A stretch of DNA of 61,702 nucleotides from Bacteroidales bacterium. Lineage in GTDB: Bacteria; Bacteroidota; Bacteroidia; Bacteroidales; Marinilabiliaceae. The notes beneath the pieces were generated by a model. The model searched no databases. It saw only the letters and a list, made by a program, of their open reading frames with translations, and had not been told where the DNA came from. Numbering within the stretch: the first letter of the stretch is position 1; each line of letters begins with the position of its first letter. Below are positions 43,769-52,215 of this stretch, piece after piece. The stretch covers positions 1-61,702 of the forward strand of contig JAKSLG010000015.1 of assembly GCA_024401295.1 (NCBI GenBank), in the 5' to 3' direction. Position numbers and translations under genes: made by a program.

Positions 43769-44794
43769 ATGGAATTTACGGCGATACAAATAGCACAAGT
43801 GCTTGGCGGCACGGTTGAAGGCAACCCAGACAGCCCAGTACGCACATATTGCAAGATTGAAGAGGGAGTGCCAGGTGCACTGACGTTCTTTGCCAATCCG
43901 AAATATGAGCATTTTGTGTATTCGACGGAGGCATCGGTTATACTTGTCAATAATGACTTTCAGCCTCAGCAACCAGTTCGCGCAACTCTCATAAAAGTGC
44001 CAAATGCGTATGAGGCTCTGGCACAGTTGCTCAATATGTATGAGCAGATGCAGCCAAAGAAAGTCGGCATCGAGCAGCCTTCGTACATAAGTGCAAAAGC
44101 CACGGTTGGAGAATTCGCTTATGTTGGTGCGTTTGCATATATCGGTGATGGCGCAAAGATTGGAAACAATGTAAAAATATATCCACAAGCATATATCGGC
44201 GATGGCGTCACTATCGGTGATGACACTGTTGTATATGCTGGTGTAAAAATATACAAAGGCTGCAAAATCGGTTCACGATGCACGTTGCACGCAGGATGCG
44301 TGATTGGTGCAGATGGATTTGGATTTGCACCGGATGCAAATGGTCAGTACCAGAAGATTTCGCAAATTGGCAATGTTGAGATTGCCGATGATGTTGAAAT
44401 TGGTGCAAACACTTGCATTGACCGTGCAACAATGGGCTCGACGCGTATTGGCAAAGGTACAAAACTGGATAATCTTGTCCAGATTGCGCATAATGTCGAG
44501 ATTGGCGAGAGCACAGTCATGGCAGCACTTGGTGGCGTGGCTGGATCAACAAAAATCGGCAGCCACTGCATGTTTGGCGGACAGACAGGCATTGCTGGCC
44601 ATATAAAAGTGGCAGATCGTACAAAATGTGGTGCACAGACAGGTATTGCAGGCAACGTCAAGAAAGAGGATCAGACTCTGTTCGGATCGCCTGCTATTGA
44701 TGTCATGAACTACAACAAGGCATATGCGATTTTCCGTCATCTGCCAGAAATGAAGAAACAACTTGATGCGCTCATTGAATCGCAGCAAAAATAG
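43769..44794 (+). CDS. lpxD: UDP-3-O-acylglucosamine N-acyltransferase
   Basis: A 341-residue lipid A enzyme that adds the second acyl chain. An N-terminal uridine-binding domain (about 1-100, ending [11 protein letters not shown]) is followed by a left-handed beta-helix of hexapeptide repeats (e.g. [19 protein letters not shown]) with the catalytic-region [10 protein letters not shown], and a short C-terminal helix ([21 protein letters not shown]). lpxC begins 4 bases after its stop. Confidence 0.95.
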   Translation: MEFTAIQIAQVLGGTVEGNPDSPVRTYCKIEEGVPGALTFFANPKYEHFVYSTEASVILVNNDFQPQQPVRATLIKVPNAYEALAQLLNMYEQMQPKKVGIEQPSYISAKATVGEFAYVGAFAYIGDGAKIGNNVKIYPQAYIGDGVTIGDDTVVYAGVKIYKGCKIGSRCTLHAGCVIGADGFGFAPDANGQYQKISQIGNVEIADDVEIGANTCIDRATMGSTRIGKGTKLDNLVQIAHNVEIGESTVMAALGGVAGSTKIGSHCMFGGQTGIAGHIKVADRTKCGAQTGIAGNVKKEDQTLFGSPAIDVMNYNKAYAIFRHLPEMKKQLDALIESQQK

Positions 44795-44798
44795 ACAA

Positions 44799-45716
44799 AT
44801 GGAAAAACAGACAACTCTAAAAGGCGAGGCATCGTTCGTAGGCAAGGGATTGCATACGGGTGTTGTTGTAAACCTCACGATAAAGCCGGCTGAGAAGGAT
44901 TTTGGATTCAAGTTCAAGAGAATTGACCTTGAAGGCCAACCTGTTACGCCAGCCGATGCAAATAGAGTTTCATTTACACAACGTGGAACAGTGCTTGCGG
45001 GAGACCGCGATGACGTACGCATTTCGACCATCGAGCATTTGATGTCGGCTTTGCGTGCCATGCGAGTTGACAATTGCCTGATTGAACTCGATGGTCCGGA
45101 AGTTCCAATTCTTGACGGAAGTGCAAAACCATTTGTCGATGCGATAAAGAGTGTCGGTATAGAAGAACTTGATGCAGAGCGTCAGTATCTAACGATTACG
45201 CACAAAGCTGTTTATGAGGAGCCAGAAAAGGGCATTCGCATAATTGCGCTTCCTGAAGAATATTTTGCAGCTCAGGTTAATATCGCGTTTGACGGTTCAA
45301 GATGCTTGGCAAATCAATATGCCCTTTTGGAAAGCCTCGACGAATACGAGGAGGTATATGACTGCCGAACTTTCGTATTCCTCCACGAGATTCAACCATT
45401 GCTGCAATATGGTCTTATTAAGGGTGGCGATCTTGACAACGCGATTGTATTCGTTGACAAGCAGCTCACTGATGAACAGAAATCGGAAATTGCCAAGCAG
45501 TTGGGCAAAGACGAAATAACAATTCATCCTTCGGGCGTTCTAAACAAAAACGACTTGAAGTATGCAAATGAAGCAGCCAGACACAAATTGCTGGATCTTA
45601 TCGGCGATTTGGCATTGGTCGGACGACCAATAAAAGGCAGAATCATTGCAACGAAATCGGGACATGGCTCAAATACAGCCTTTGCGCGTCAGCTCATGGC
45701 CGAATTTATTAAGTAA
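44799..45716 (+). CDS. lpxC: UDP-3-O-acyl-N-acetylglucosamine deacetylase, without FabZ domain
   Basis: A 305-residue zinc deacetylase, the committed step of lipid A synthesis. Zinc and catalytic residues are visible: STIEHLMSAL, AARHKLLDLIGDLALVG and TKSGHGSN. The known Bacteroidetes protein is a fusion of LpxC with the dehydratase FabZ (about 460 residues); here the frame stops right after the LpxC fold (LMAEFIK) and lpxA starts 20 bases later, so FabZ is missing from this locus. The ATG at 44799 is used because an upstream one lies inside lpxD. Confidence 0.93.
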   Translation: MEKQTTLKGEASFVGKGLHTGVVVNLTIKPAEKDFGFKFKRIDLEGQPVTPADANRVSFTQRGTVLAGDRDDVRISTIEHLMSALRAMRVDNCLIELDGPEVPILDGSAKPFVDAIKSVGIEELDAERQYLTITHKAVYEEPEKGIRIIALPEEYFAAQVNIAFDGSRCLANQYALLESLDEYEEVYDCRTFVFLHEIQPLLQYGLIKGGDLDNAIVFVDKQLTDEQKSEIAKQLGKDEITIHPSGVLNKNDLKYANEAARHKLLDLIGDLALVGRPIKGRIIATKSGHGSNTAFARQLMAEFIK

Positions 45717-45736
45717 GTAAACAATAGAGTAAAGAC

Positions 45737-46516
45737 ATGATTCATCCTTCAGCGGTTATTGATCCGGAAGCGAAAATCGGAGAAAACGTAGAGATTGGTC
45801 CATTCGTAACAATTGAGAAGAATGTTGTTATCGGTGATGGTTGCCAAATCATGAGCGGTGCTGTTATCTGCTACGGCACACGTATGGGCAAGAACAATAG
45901 AATTTTTCCTCACGCAGTGATCGGCATGGTTCCTCAGGACTTGAAATTCAAGGGCGAAGAGACGACATGCGAGATTGGCGACAACAACTCTATACGCGAA
46001 TTCGTAACAATAAATAGAGGCACAGCATCGAAAGGCAAGACCGTCGTTGGAAGCAACAACCTTCTGATGGCGTACGTTCATATTGGTCATGACTGTGTGT
46101 TTGGAAACAATATTATCGTTTCAAATGCATGCCAGTTTGCCGGAGAAGTTGAAGTCAACGACTGTGCAGTTGTTGGCGGCGGTTCTCTCGTTCACCAGTT
46201 CACTCGCATCGGTTCGTATGTAATGATTCAAGGAGGCTCACGTCTTGGCAAGGATGTTCCACCATACGTAATGGTTGGCCGCGAACCTGCGAGCTTTGAG
46301 GGATTGAACATTGTCGGTTTGAAGCGCAGAGGTTTCAACGTAGCACAGATCTCAGAGGCACAGGAGATATACAAATACCTATTCCAGAAAAATCTGAATA
46401 CGACACAGGCTGTTACGGCTATCGAAGCGGAAATGCAGCCAAGCGAAATACGCGACAGCATTTTGGCATTTGTAAAATCGTCGCCACGCGGAATTATCAG
46501 AGCTCCTCGAGATTAA
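45737..46516 (+). CDS. lpxA: Acyl-ACP--UDP-N-acetylglucosamine O-acyltransferase
   Basis: A 259-residue left-handed beta-helix trimer-forming enzyme that performs the first step of lipid A synthesis. Hexapeptide repeats run from residue 2; the catalytic histidine lies in AYVHIGHDC; a C-terminal helical domain starts near 190 (GLNIVGLKRRGFNVAQISEAQ). It is the last gene of the lpx operon; a hairpin with a T-run begins 68 bases after its stop, downstream of a promoter for greA. Confidence 0.96.
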   Translation: MIHPSAVIDPEAKIGENVEIGPFVTIEKNVVIGDGCQIMSGAVICYGTRMGKNNRIFPHAVIGMVPQDLKFKGEETTCEIGDNNSIREFVTINRGTASKGKTVVGSNNLLMAYVHIGHDCVFGNNIIVSNACQFAGEVEVNDCAVVGGGSLVHQFTRIGSYVMIQGGSRLGKDVPPYVMVGREPASFEGLNIVGLKRRGFNVAQISEAQEIYKYLFQKNLNTTQAVTAIEAEMQPSEIRDSILAFVKSSPRGIIRAPRD

Positions 46517-46554
46517 TTTTCGCGTTAAACACTTTTTTACAAGAAATAAATTCT

Positions 46555-46562
46555 TAACTTTG
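46555..46562 (+). promoter_or_regulatory. -7 box upstream of greA
   Basis: TAACTTTG; transcription should begin near 46567, before the hairpin at 46585. Confidence 0.5.
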
Positions 46563-46584
46563 CGTTGAACATACGACTTAAGGG

Positions 46585-46618
46585 TCCTGAAAGTCAATTT
46601 CAGGATTCTTCTTTTTTT
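46585..46618 (+). terminator. Terminator-like hairpin between the greA promoter and greA
   Basis: TCCTGAAA (46585-46592) pairs with TTTCAGGA (46598-46605), followed by the T-rich run TTCTTCTTTTTTT. It can end the lpx transcript, but because it is also downstream of a -7 box it could attenuate greA. Confidence 0.7.
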
Positions 46619-46662
46619 ATGTTTCATAAAAGAAAAAACAATAAACTAAAACAACAATAATT

Positions 46663-47133
46663 ATGGCTATCAACTACGTTACAGAAGAGGGTTTGAAGAA
46701 GCTCAAAGAAGAGCTCGCACACCTCGAAAGTGTTGAGCGCCCGAAAGTTATTCAGCAGATTGCCGAGGCTCGCGACAAGGGCGACCTTTCGGAAAATGCG
46801 GAATATGACGCAGCAAAAGAGGCGCAGGGACATTTGGAGGCAAAGATTGCAAAATTGAAAATTCTGTTGGCAAACAGTCGCACACTTGATGCATCAAAAG
46901 TAGATACTTCGCAGGTTCAGATTCTCAATAAAGTCACAATCAAAAATGTCAAAAACAATGCGAAGATGACATATACGCTTGTTCCAGAAACAGAAGCCGA
47001 CCTCAAGAGCGGCAAGATTTCTGTGACGACGCCTATTGCAAAAGGTCTTTTGGGCAAGAAGGTTGGTGATCAGGTTGAGATTAAGATTCCTGCAGGAACA
47101 GCTACATTTGAAATTATCGAAATTTCAATCTAA
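46663..47133 (+). CDS. greA: Transcription elongation factor GreA
   Basis: A 156-residue factor that rescues stalled RNA polymerase by stimulating transcript cleavage. The N-terminal coiled coil carries the acidic tip (KGDLSENAEYDAAKEAQG), and the C-terminal FKBP-like domain ends at TATFEIIEIS. Length is typical. A HIT-family gene follows after 12 bases. The leader from the proposed promoter is about 95 bases and contains a terminator-like hairpin. Confidence 0.97.
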   Translation: MAINYVTEEGLKKLKEELAHLESVERPKVIQQIAEARDKGDLSENAEYDAAKEAQGHLEAKIAKLKILLANSRTLDASKVDTSQVQILNKVTIKNVKNNAKMTYTLVPETEADLKSGKISVTTPIAKGLLGKKVGDQVEIKIPAGTATFEIIEISI

Positions 47134-47145
47134 CGAAGAAGCATT

Positions 47146-47541
47146 ATGGCAACTATTTTCAGCAGAATCGTAGCAGGTGAAATACCTTCGTACAAAGTTG
47201 CAGAGAACGCTGATTTCTATGCATTTCTTGATATTAATCCTGTTGCGAAAGGACATGTGCTCGTCATTCCGAAGCGCGAAGTCGATTATTTCTTCGACAT
47301 GGACGACAAAGAGCTTGCCGGCATCATGCAGTTTGCAAAACATGTCGCAGCTGCAATAAAGGCGGCTTTCCCATGTCTCAAAGTTGGAATGAGTGTTATC
47401 GGAGTTGATGTTCCTCATGCCCATATTCATCTCGTTCCACTAAATTCGGGCAAAGAGATTGACATGTCAAATCCGAAATTAAAGCTTGAAGCAGCAGAAT
47501 TTGAAAGCATTGCAAGTTCTATTGCAAAGAATTTCAAATAA
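47146..47541 (+). CDS. HIT family nucleotide-binding hydrolase
   Basis: A 131-residue histidine-triad protein, probably an adenosine 5'-monophosphoramidase or dinucleoside polyphosphate hydrolase (HinT group). The triad HAHIHLVPL is visible near residues 90-98, and the N-terminus IFSRIVAGEIPSYKVAE is characteristic. It is joined to greA with a 12-base gap and followed by a terminator. Confidence 0.93.
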   Translation: MATIFSRIVAGEIPSYKVAENADFYAFLDINPVAKGHVLVIPKREVDYFFDMDDKELAGIMQFAKHVAAAIKAAFPCLKVGMSVIGVDVPHAHIHLVPLNSGKEIDMSNPKLKLEAAEFESIASSIAKNFK

Positions 47542-47555
47542 TATAAATCGAAAAA

Positions 47556-47597
47556 ACAGGACGCGATTGGAGATAAAAATCCTTTCGTGTCCTTTTC
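47556..47597 (+). terminator. Intrinsic terminator after the HIT gene
   Basis: AGGACGCGA (47558-47566) pairs with TCGTGTCCT (47585-47593), one G-T pair, followed by TTT. The T-run is short. Confidence 0.6.
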
Positions 47598-47609
47598 AGT
47601 TAATATCTC

Positions 47610-48446
47610 ATGTCTATTAATAAACATTTGAAAAAAATAGTCTTTACAGGCTTATTTCTCGTGTCGCTCTATGCTGACGCACAAGATATAATTGTGCAAA
47701 GCGGTGAGAGCATGGGCATTGCGGGGATGTTGACTGTTTCGCAAGTTGATGGGATATCAAGTATAGATCCATCGGCAATAGCGGAAATAGAAGGTCTTGC
47801 AGCCGTCGAGGTATCGCACGCACGACCATTCGGCATGAGTGAGTTGCGACAGACGAGTGCAAAAGTTGCCGGGCAGACAAAATTTGCAAATGTTCTTGTA
47901 GCATTTGCACGTTGTGGCGATGAAGACAGCCATTATACCGAAATCGGCGGTGGTTTGTCTCGAAAGTTTGGTATATGGTCGATGGGTCTTGAATACCATG
48001 CACTGATTCACACAATGAGTGATAACCGGCGCTATTCTTCGTCTTTTTCACGTTTTGGATTCCGTCTCAGGCCACGCAAGGAGTGGCTTCTTTCTGTTGC
48101 CATTCACAGCATTGAGCAACGAGAAATCAGCTACGGATTTACTTCCAGAGAAATCGAAGCGATTGCCATGGCTGGCATCAAATGGAGACCTAATCAGTTA
48201 TGCTCGGTAATGCTTGAGGCTGAGAAAAGATGGAATGATGATGCCATTGGCAAAGTGGCAGTAGCAATATATCCGATAGAGGGACTCGATGTATCCGCCG
48301 GCTTTTCTTCTAATGGATCGTCATTTTCTGCCGGAGCAGGATATATATGGCAAGGAATTGCTCTCCATGTCGGAATAATGCGTCACGAAAAACTCGGCGT
48401 TTCCTCAGGAGTGACACTCTCATATAACCTAAATAAGAGCAAATAA
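47610..48446 (+). CDS. Outer-membrane beta-barrel protein of unknown function
   Basis: A 278-residue protein with a signal peptide (KKIVFTGLFLVSLYADAQ) and a long series of amphipathic strands ending in VTLSYNLNKSK. The start of the mature protein (GESMGIAGMLTVSQVDGISSIDPSAIAEI) recalls the PorV/PorQ-like barrels, where a conserved 'small loop' names early residues in this way, but the likeness is faint. Its stop overlaps the start of the following helix-hairpin-helix gene by one base, so the two products are probably made and used together. Confidence 0.65.
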   Translation: MSINKHLKKIVFTGLFLVSLYADAQDIIVQSGESMGIAGMLTVSQVDGISSIDPSAIAEIEGLAAVEVSHARPFGMSELRQTSAKVAGQTKFANVLVAFARCGDEDSHYTEIGGGLSRKFGIWSMGLEYHALIHTMSDNRRYSSSFSRFGFRLRPRKEWLLSVAIHSIEQREISYGFTSREIEAIAMAGIKWRPNQLCSVMLEAEKRWNDDAIGKVAVAIYPIEGLDVSAGFSSNGSSFSAGAGYIWQGIALHVGIMRHEKLGVSSGVTLSYNLNKSK

Positions 48447-50464
48447 TGCTACGACGTCTTGCGATAATATTATGCGTAACAGCAACTGTCATTGCAAAGG
48501 CGCAAGACGTGCCATCGAATAGCATTATCAATCAGATTGTTGAAGAGATGGCTGAAGACGGGACACTCACTGAAGATTCCGAAGATGAGGCTGCCGAACT
48601 TGAAAACCTTGCAGAGAACCGCCTCGACCTGAACAAAGCCACACTTGACGATTTGCGTCACATCCTCACCCTTACGGAACGACAGGCACAATACATCATC
48701 TCATACAGAAACAGATATGGTGAATTCAGATCAGAATCTGAACTTCTGACATTACCCGGTTTTAGAAATGACGATGTCGAAAAACTGCTTGCATTTGCTT
48801 TCGTTGATAAATCAGACAATAAAGACAATCGAAAGAAATACTTTGGAATAAATGCCCTCGGGCGTATCCAAAGGACCTTCCCAAAGGCCAAAGGATATAA
48901 GGCTAAAAATGATTCGACAGCTGCGGCATTTCTTGGATCTCCAAACAAATACTATCTCAGAATCCTTGCAAACTATGGCAATGAGTGGCAAGGCGGATTC
49001 GTGGCAGAAAGCGATGCTGGAGAGCCTGTTTTTTCACACGGAATATCTATTACTGATTTCGTGTCCGGACACGTAGCATACACTCCGCGTAATAAGTTCA
49101 TCAAAAAAATCATCGCAGGTCATTTCTCGGCAAGATATGGACAAGGTCTCGGATTATGGAATGGTTTTTCAGCAGATGTATCTGCTATCCAATCCTCAAT
49201 AATGCGTAATGGAACAGGCATCACGCCAAATATGTCGGCCAGCGAAACTGACTATTTGCGAGGCGTGGCAGCGTCAATGGGTACTGAAAAAATCCGTTTC
49301 GACGTTTTCGCTTCGCACACGGATGGAGATGCTTCGACATTCATAGACGAAGACACGGTACTCTATGCGACTTCAATCTCTGTGACACGCTATCACCGCA
49401 CTAAAAACGAACTCCAGAAACGAAACAACATGCAACAGATGCTTTTTGGAGCATACGCCATGTACACCAAACAGAATTTGACAATCGGAGCCGGCAGTAA
49501 CTATTGGCACTCGTCACTGGCAATGAGCAGCAAAGGCGAGACATACAAAAAATTCTATCCATCGGGTAAAGACGTCACGACAATCCATGCCGACTACAAA
49601 TACAGACACAGCATATTTTCGCTGTATGGTGAAATCGCATGGCAGAGTTCTGACGCATGGGCTGCGATGCAAGCTGCCGACTTTGATTTGCAAGGTGTAC
49701 AATTTACGATTGGAATACGAAAATTCGGTCGCAGATATTACGACATAATGCAGAATCCGTTCAGTCGCGCCAGCCATCCTGGTGGAGAGTCCGGACTATA
49801 TATGGCTCTCGCTGCATCGCCATTCAAGAATACAGAAATACTTGCGAATGTCAACATTTTCAGCAATTCATGGTTACTATATCAAAAACCTGCGCCGACA
49901 TCTGGCTATAAGGCTCGATTCAAAATCACACATTCTATAGACAGACGCAACAGTATTGCACTTGTGGTTAGACACGATGATGGCGAAGATGCCGACATGG
50001 ATGACAAAACGGAAATCGCAAGAACAAAAAGAAGCAGTTTCAAAGAATCGTGGACCACACAACTGACGCCAAAACTCCGCCTGAAAACGTCTGCCGAAGA
50101 GATTTTGTATCATCGCGGGTCATTCCGTTCCAAAGGTTTTTGGATTAGTGAAGAGGCCAAATTCGAATTCAACAGTCATGCAACCGTGACTGCAAAGCTC
50201 ACGCATTTCGACACTGATGACTATTATAGCCGAGCTTATACGACGCAGCCAGACGTCCTTTATGCCATGACAATGCCTATGCTATTCGGACACGGAATAG
50301 CAGCAACAGCAATGACAAAACTGACCATCAACAGACATATTGCAATATGGTTGTGGGGATCATTCATGAATTACCTCGATCGCGACAAAATAAGCTCTGG
50401 AAACACAGAACTGAACTCTTCACACAAAACAGAAGCAAAAATTCAAATGCGATTCAAGCTATAA
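48446..50464 (+). CDS. Secreted protein with helix-hairpin-helix domain and outer-membrane barrel
   Basis: A 672-residue protein: signal peptide (MLRRLAIILCVTATVIAKAQ), an acidic stretch (VEEMAEDGTLTEDSEDEAAELE), a ComEA-like pair of helix-hairpin-helix motifs at about 58-115 (LDLNKATLDDLRHI.., ELLTLPGFRNDDVEKL), and about 540 residues of beta-barrel character ending EAKIQMRFKL, with a terminal aromatic as expected for BAM substrates. Helix-hairpin-helix motifs usually bind DNA without sequence preference; their place on an outer-membrane protein suggests DNA binding in the periplasm, for example in uptake, but that is inference. Translationally coupled to the preceding barrel gene. Confidence 0.75.
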   Translation: MLRRLAIILCVTATVIAKAQDVPSNSIINQIVEEMAEDGTLTEDSEDEAAELENLAENRLDLNKATLDDLRHILTLTERQAQYIISYRNRYGEFRSESELLTLPGFRNDDVEKLLAFAFVDKSDNKDNRKKYFGINALGRIQRTFPKAKGYKAKNDSTAAAFLGSPNKYYLRILANYGNEWQGGFVAESDAGEPVFSHGISITDFVSGHVAYTPRNKFIKKIIAGHFSARYGQGLGLWNGFSADVSAIQSSIMRNGTGITPNMSASETDYLRGVAASMGTEKIRFDVFASHTDGDASTFIDEDTVLYATSISVTRYHRTKNELQKRNNMQQMLFGAYAMYTKQNLTIGAGSNYWHSSLAMSSKGETYKKFYPSGKDVTTIHADYKYRHSIFSLYGEIAWQSSDAWAAMQAADFDLQGVQFTIGIRKFGRRYYDIMQNPFSRASHPGGESGLYMALAASPFKNTEILANVNIFSNSWLLYQKPAPTSGYKARFKITHSIDRRNSIALVVRHDDGEDADMDDKTEIARTKRSSFKESWTTQLTPKLRLKTSAEEILYHRGSFRSKGFWISEEAKFEFNSHATVTAKLTHFDTDDYYSRAYTTQPDVLYAMTMPMLFGHGIAATAMTKLTINRHIAIWLWGSFMNYLDRDKISSGNTELNSSHKTEAKIQMRFKL

Positions 50465-50493
50465 TAGCAAGAAATTCTCTCACAATAAAGACA

Positions 50494-50544
50494 TAAAAAA
50501 AGTGTCTTGGCAGACTAAATTGCTGACAAGACACTAAGTTTTAT
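50494..50544. terminator. Bidirectional terminator between convergent operons
   Basis: AGTGTCTTG (50501-50509) pairs with CAAGACACT (50527-50535), with an A-run before and AAGTTTTA after; an inner CAG/CTG extends the stem. A second inverted repeat (GAACAGTA...TACTGTTC, about 50553-50605) lies nearer the ompH side. Confidence 0.75.
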
Positions 50545-50607
50545 ATTCGCCACAGAACAGTACAATTTAAAACTGTAGTGTTCAGGACGGAGTGATACTG
50601 TTCTCGA

Positions 50608-51105
50608 CTACAGACCGAGCTTCTTTTTGATGAATGGAGTTGCATCTTCGCTCTGCTCAGAATGATAAAGAATCACCTGTGCCGAAATATCGAAGATGTA
50701 AATATAATTCTGTTCCTTACCAACCTCATTAACCGCATTCTGCATCTTTTCGATGATTGGCATAAGGAGCTGCTGCTCTTTCTGAGAAAGGCTCTGCTGA
50801 GCCATCTGCTGATATTGCTGAATTCGAGCCTGAGCATCCTGAATTTCCTTCTCGCGTGTTGCTCTGATCAAATCTGGCAAACTATCACGCTTAGTCAGAT
50901 AATCTTCATACTTCTGCTGAAGTTCATTACCCATAATGCCAAGCTGATCCTCGAGCTTCTTAGCCTCATCCTGAAGCTGCTGCTCAGCTGCAACTCTCTC
51001 TGGAAGCTCCGACATCAATTTCTGTGAATCGATATGCGCAAATTTCTGTGCCTGAGCACCTATTGCGAACATGGCAACAAGTGCAAGTGTAAATATATTT
51101 TTCAT
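50608..51105 (-). CDS. OmpH/Skp-family periplasmic chaperone (third copy)
   Basis: A 165-residue protein with a signal peptide (MKNIFTLALVAMFAIGAQAQ) and a long coiled coil (about 45-130), the tentacle of a Skp trimer that carries unfolded outer-membrane proteins. The N-terminal KFAHIDSQKLMSELPE and C-terminal ATPFIKKKLGL are shared with the two copies upstream. It is the last gene of the operon, 22 bases after the second copy. Confidence 0.88.
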   Translation of the reverse strand: MKNIFTLALVAMFAIGAQAQKFAHIDSQKLMSELPERVAAEQQLQDEAKKLEDQLGIMGNELQQKYEDYLTKRDSLPDLIRATREKEIQDAQARIQQYQQMAQQSLSQKEQQLLMPIIEKMQNAVNEVGKEQNYIYIFDISAQVILYHSEQSEDATPFIKKKLGL

Positions 51106-51127
51106 AATAGTCTAATATTCTAAATAA

Positions 51128-51631
51128 TTAAATACCCAATTTTTTCTTCACAAGTGGAGCGACATCAACAGAATTTGTCTTCGACACATAAGGTGTGAGA
51201 CCAGCATTCTCCTCCAAAATATAGATGAAGTTGTTTTCTGCGCCAACCTCATTGATTACGTTGCGCAATTTCATGAGTATAGGCTGCATGAGCTGCTGTT
51301 GCTTCTGAGCAAGTTCCTGGCGCTGCTGAGCTATGTACTGCTGGATCTTCTGATAGTTTTCCTGCAGTTCCTGCTCACGTTCCATCTGCTGAGCCTCAGA
51401 CATCTTTGGCTGTTGCTGCTGATAATCATTCATCATTTTCTGAAAATCCTCGTTGAGCATTGCCAACGTAGATTCCACCTTCGATTGCTCCGTTTCGAGC
51501 TGCTTTTCAGCATCCTTGTATTGAGGCATCTGCTCAATGATGCTTTCTGTGTTGATATGGCCGAATTTCTGCGCCTGAGCGAACGAAATAGACGCCATAA
51601 TCAAGACGATAAGTGATAATATGTTTTTCAT
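51128..51631 (-). CDS. OmpH/Skp-family periplasmic chaperone (second copy)
   Basis: About 167 residues: signal peptide MKNILSLIVLIMASISFAQAQ, the KFGHINTESIIEQMPQ start of the mature protein, a glutamine-rich coiled coil (QQQPKMSEAQQMEREQEL, QQRQELAQKQQQLMQP) and the C-terminus VAPLVKKKLGI. The frame is open 25 codons upstream into the preceding gene; the ATG at 51631 fits the signal peptide. It is more like the third copy than the first, which points to a local duplication. Confidence 0.88.
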   Translation of the reverse strand: MKNILSLIVLIMASISFAQAQKFGHINTESIIEQMPQYKDAEKQLETEQSKVESTLAMLNEDFQKMMNDYQQQQPKMSEAQQMEREQELQENYQKIQQYIAQQRQELAQKQQQLMQPILMKLRNVINEVGAENNFIYILEENAGLTPYVSKTNSVDVAPLVKKKLGI

Positions 51632-51647
51632 AGAGTTTAAGAGTTGC

Positions 51648-52166
51648 TTATTTATATCCCAAGCGAGCAAGAACAAGGTCTGAGATGTCGAGATTCTGCT
51701 CTGCATACATCAAACCGATATTCGATGACTTGTCGAATATTGCAGAATAGCCCTTCTCTTTAGCAAGACCCGAAATGGCATTGTAAACCTGATCCTGAAT
51801 TGGACGTACGAGCACTTCACGCTGCTTGTAGAGTTCTCCGTCCTGGCCAAAATAGCTCTGCTGAAGCTTTTTTGCAAGTTTCTCCTTCTCGACAATTTCA
51901 TTCTCTTTCTTGACCTTCATCTCTGCAGTCAGGAAAACACTTTCCGTGCGGTACGAATCGTAGAGGTCAGCCACCTCCTGCATCTTCTGCCTGATTTCGT
52001 CTTCATATTTCTTTGAGAGCTGATCAAGCTGATCATTTGCACTTTCGTATGCTGGAATATTCTTGAGAATATATTCCGTATCGACAAAGACGAACTTCTG
52101 AGCCTTTGCTTCATTGGTCATTGCAAATGCTGCAAGTGCCATAATAATGCTAAGTATCTTTTTCAT
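51648..52166 (-). CDS. OmpH/Skp-family periplasmic chaperone (first copy)
   Basis: About 172 residues: signal peptide MKKILSIIMALAAFAMTNEAKAQ, then KFVFVDTEYILKNIPAYESA, a coiled coil rich in Lys/Glu (MKVKKENEIVEKEKLAKKLQ) and the C-terminal DISDLVLARLGYK. It directly follows bamA (49-base gap), the usual place of ompH, so this is probably the ancestral copy. The ATG at 52166 fits the signal peptide. Confidence 0.9.
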   Translation of the reverse strand: MKKILSIIMALAAFAMTNEAKAQKFVFVDTEYILKNIPAYESANDQLDQLSKKYEDEIRQKMQEVADLYDSYRTESVFLTAEMKVKKENEIVEKEKLAKKLQQSYFGQDGELYKQREVLVRPIQDQVYNAISGLAKEKGYSAIFDKSSNIGLMYAEQNLDISDLVLARLGYK

Positions 52167-52215
52167 ATCTTTCGTTTTTTCAAATCGATTCCTCAATATT
52201 CGTGCCATTTTTTTA

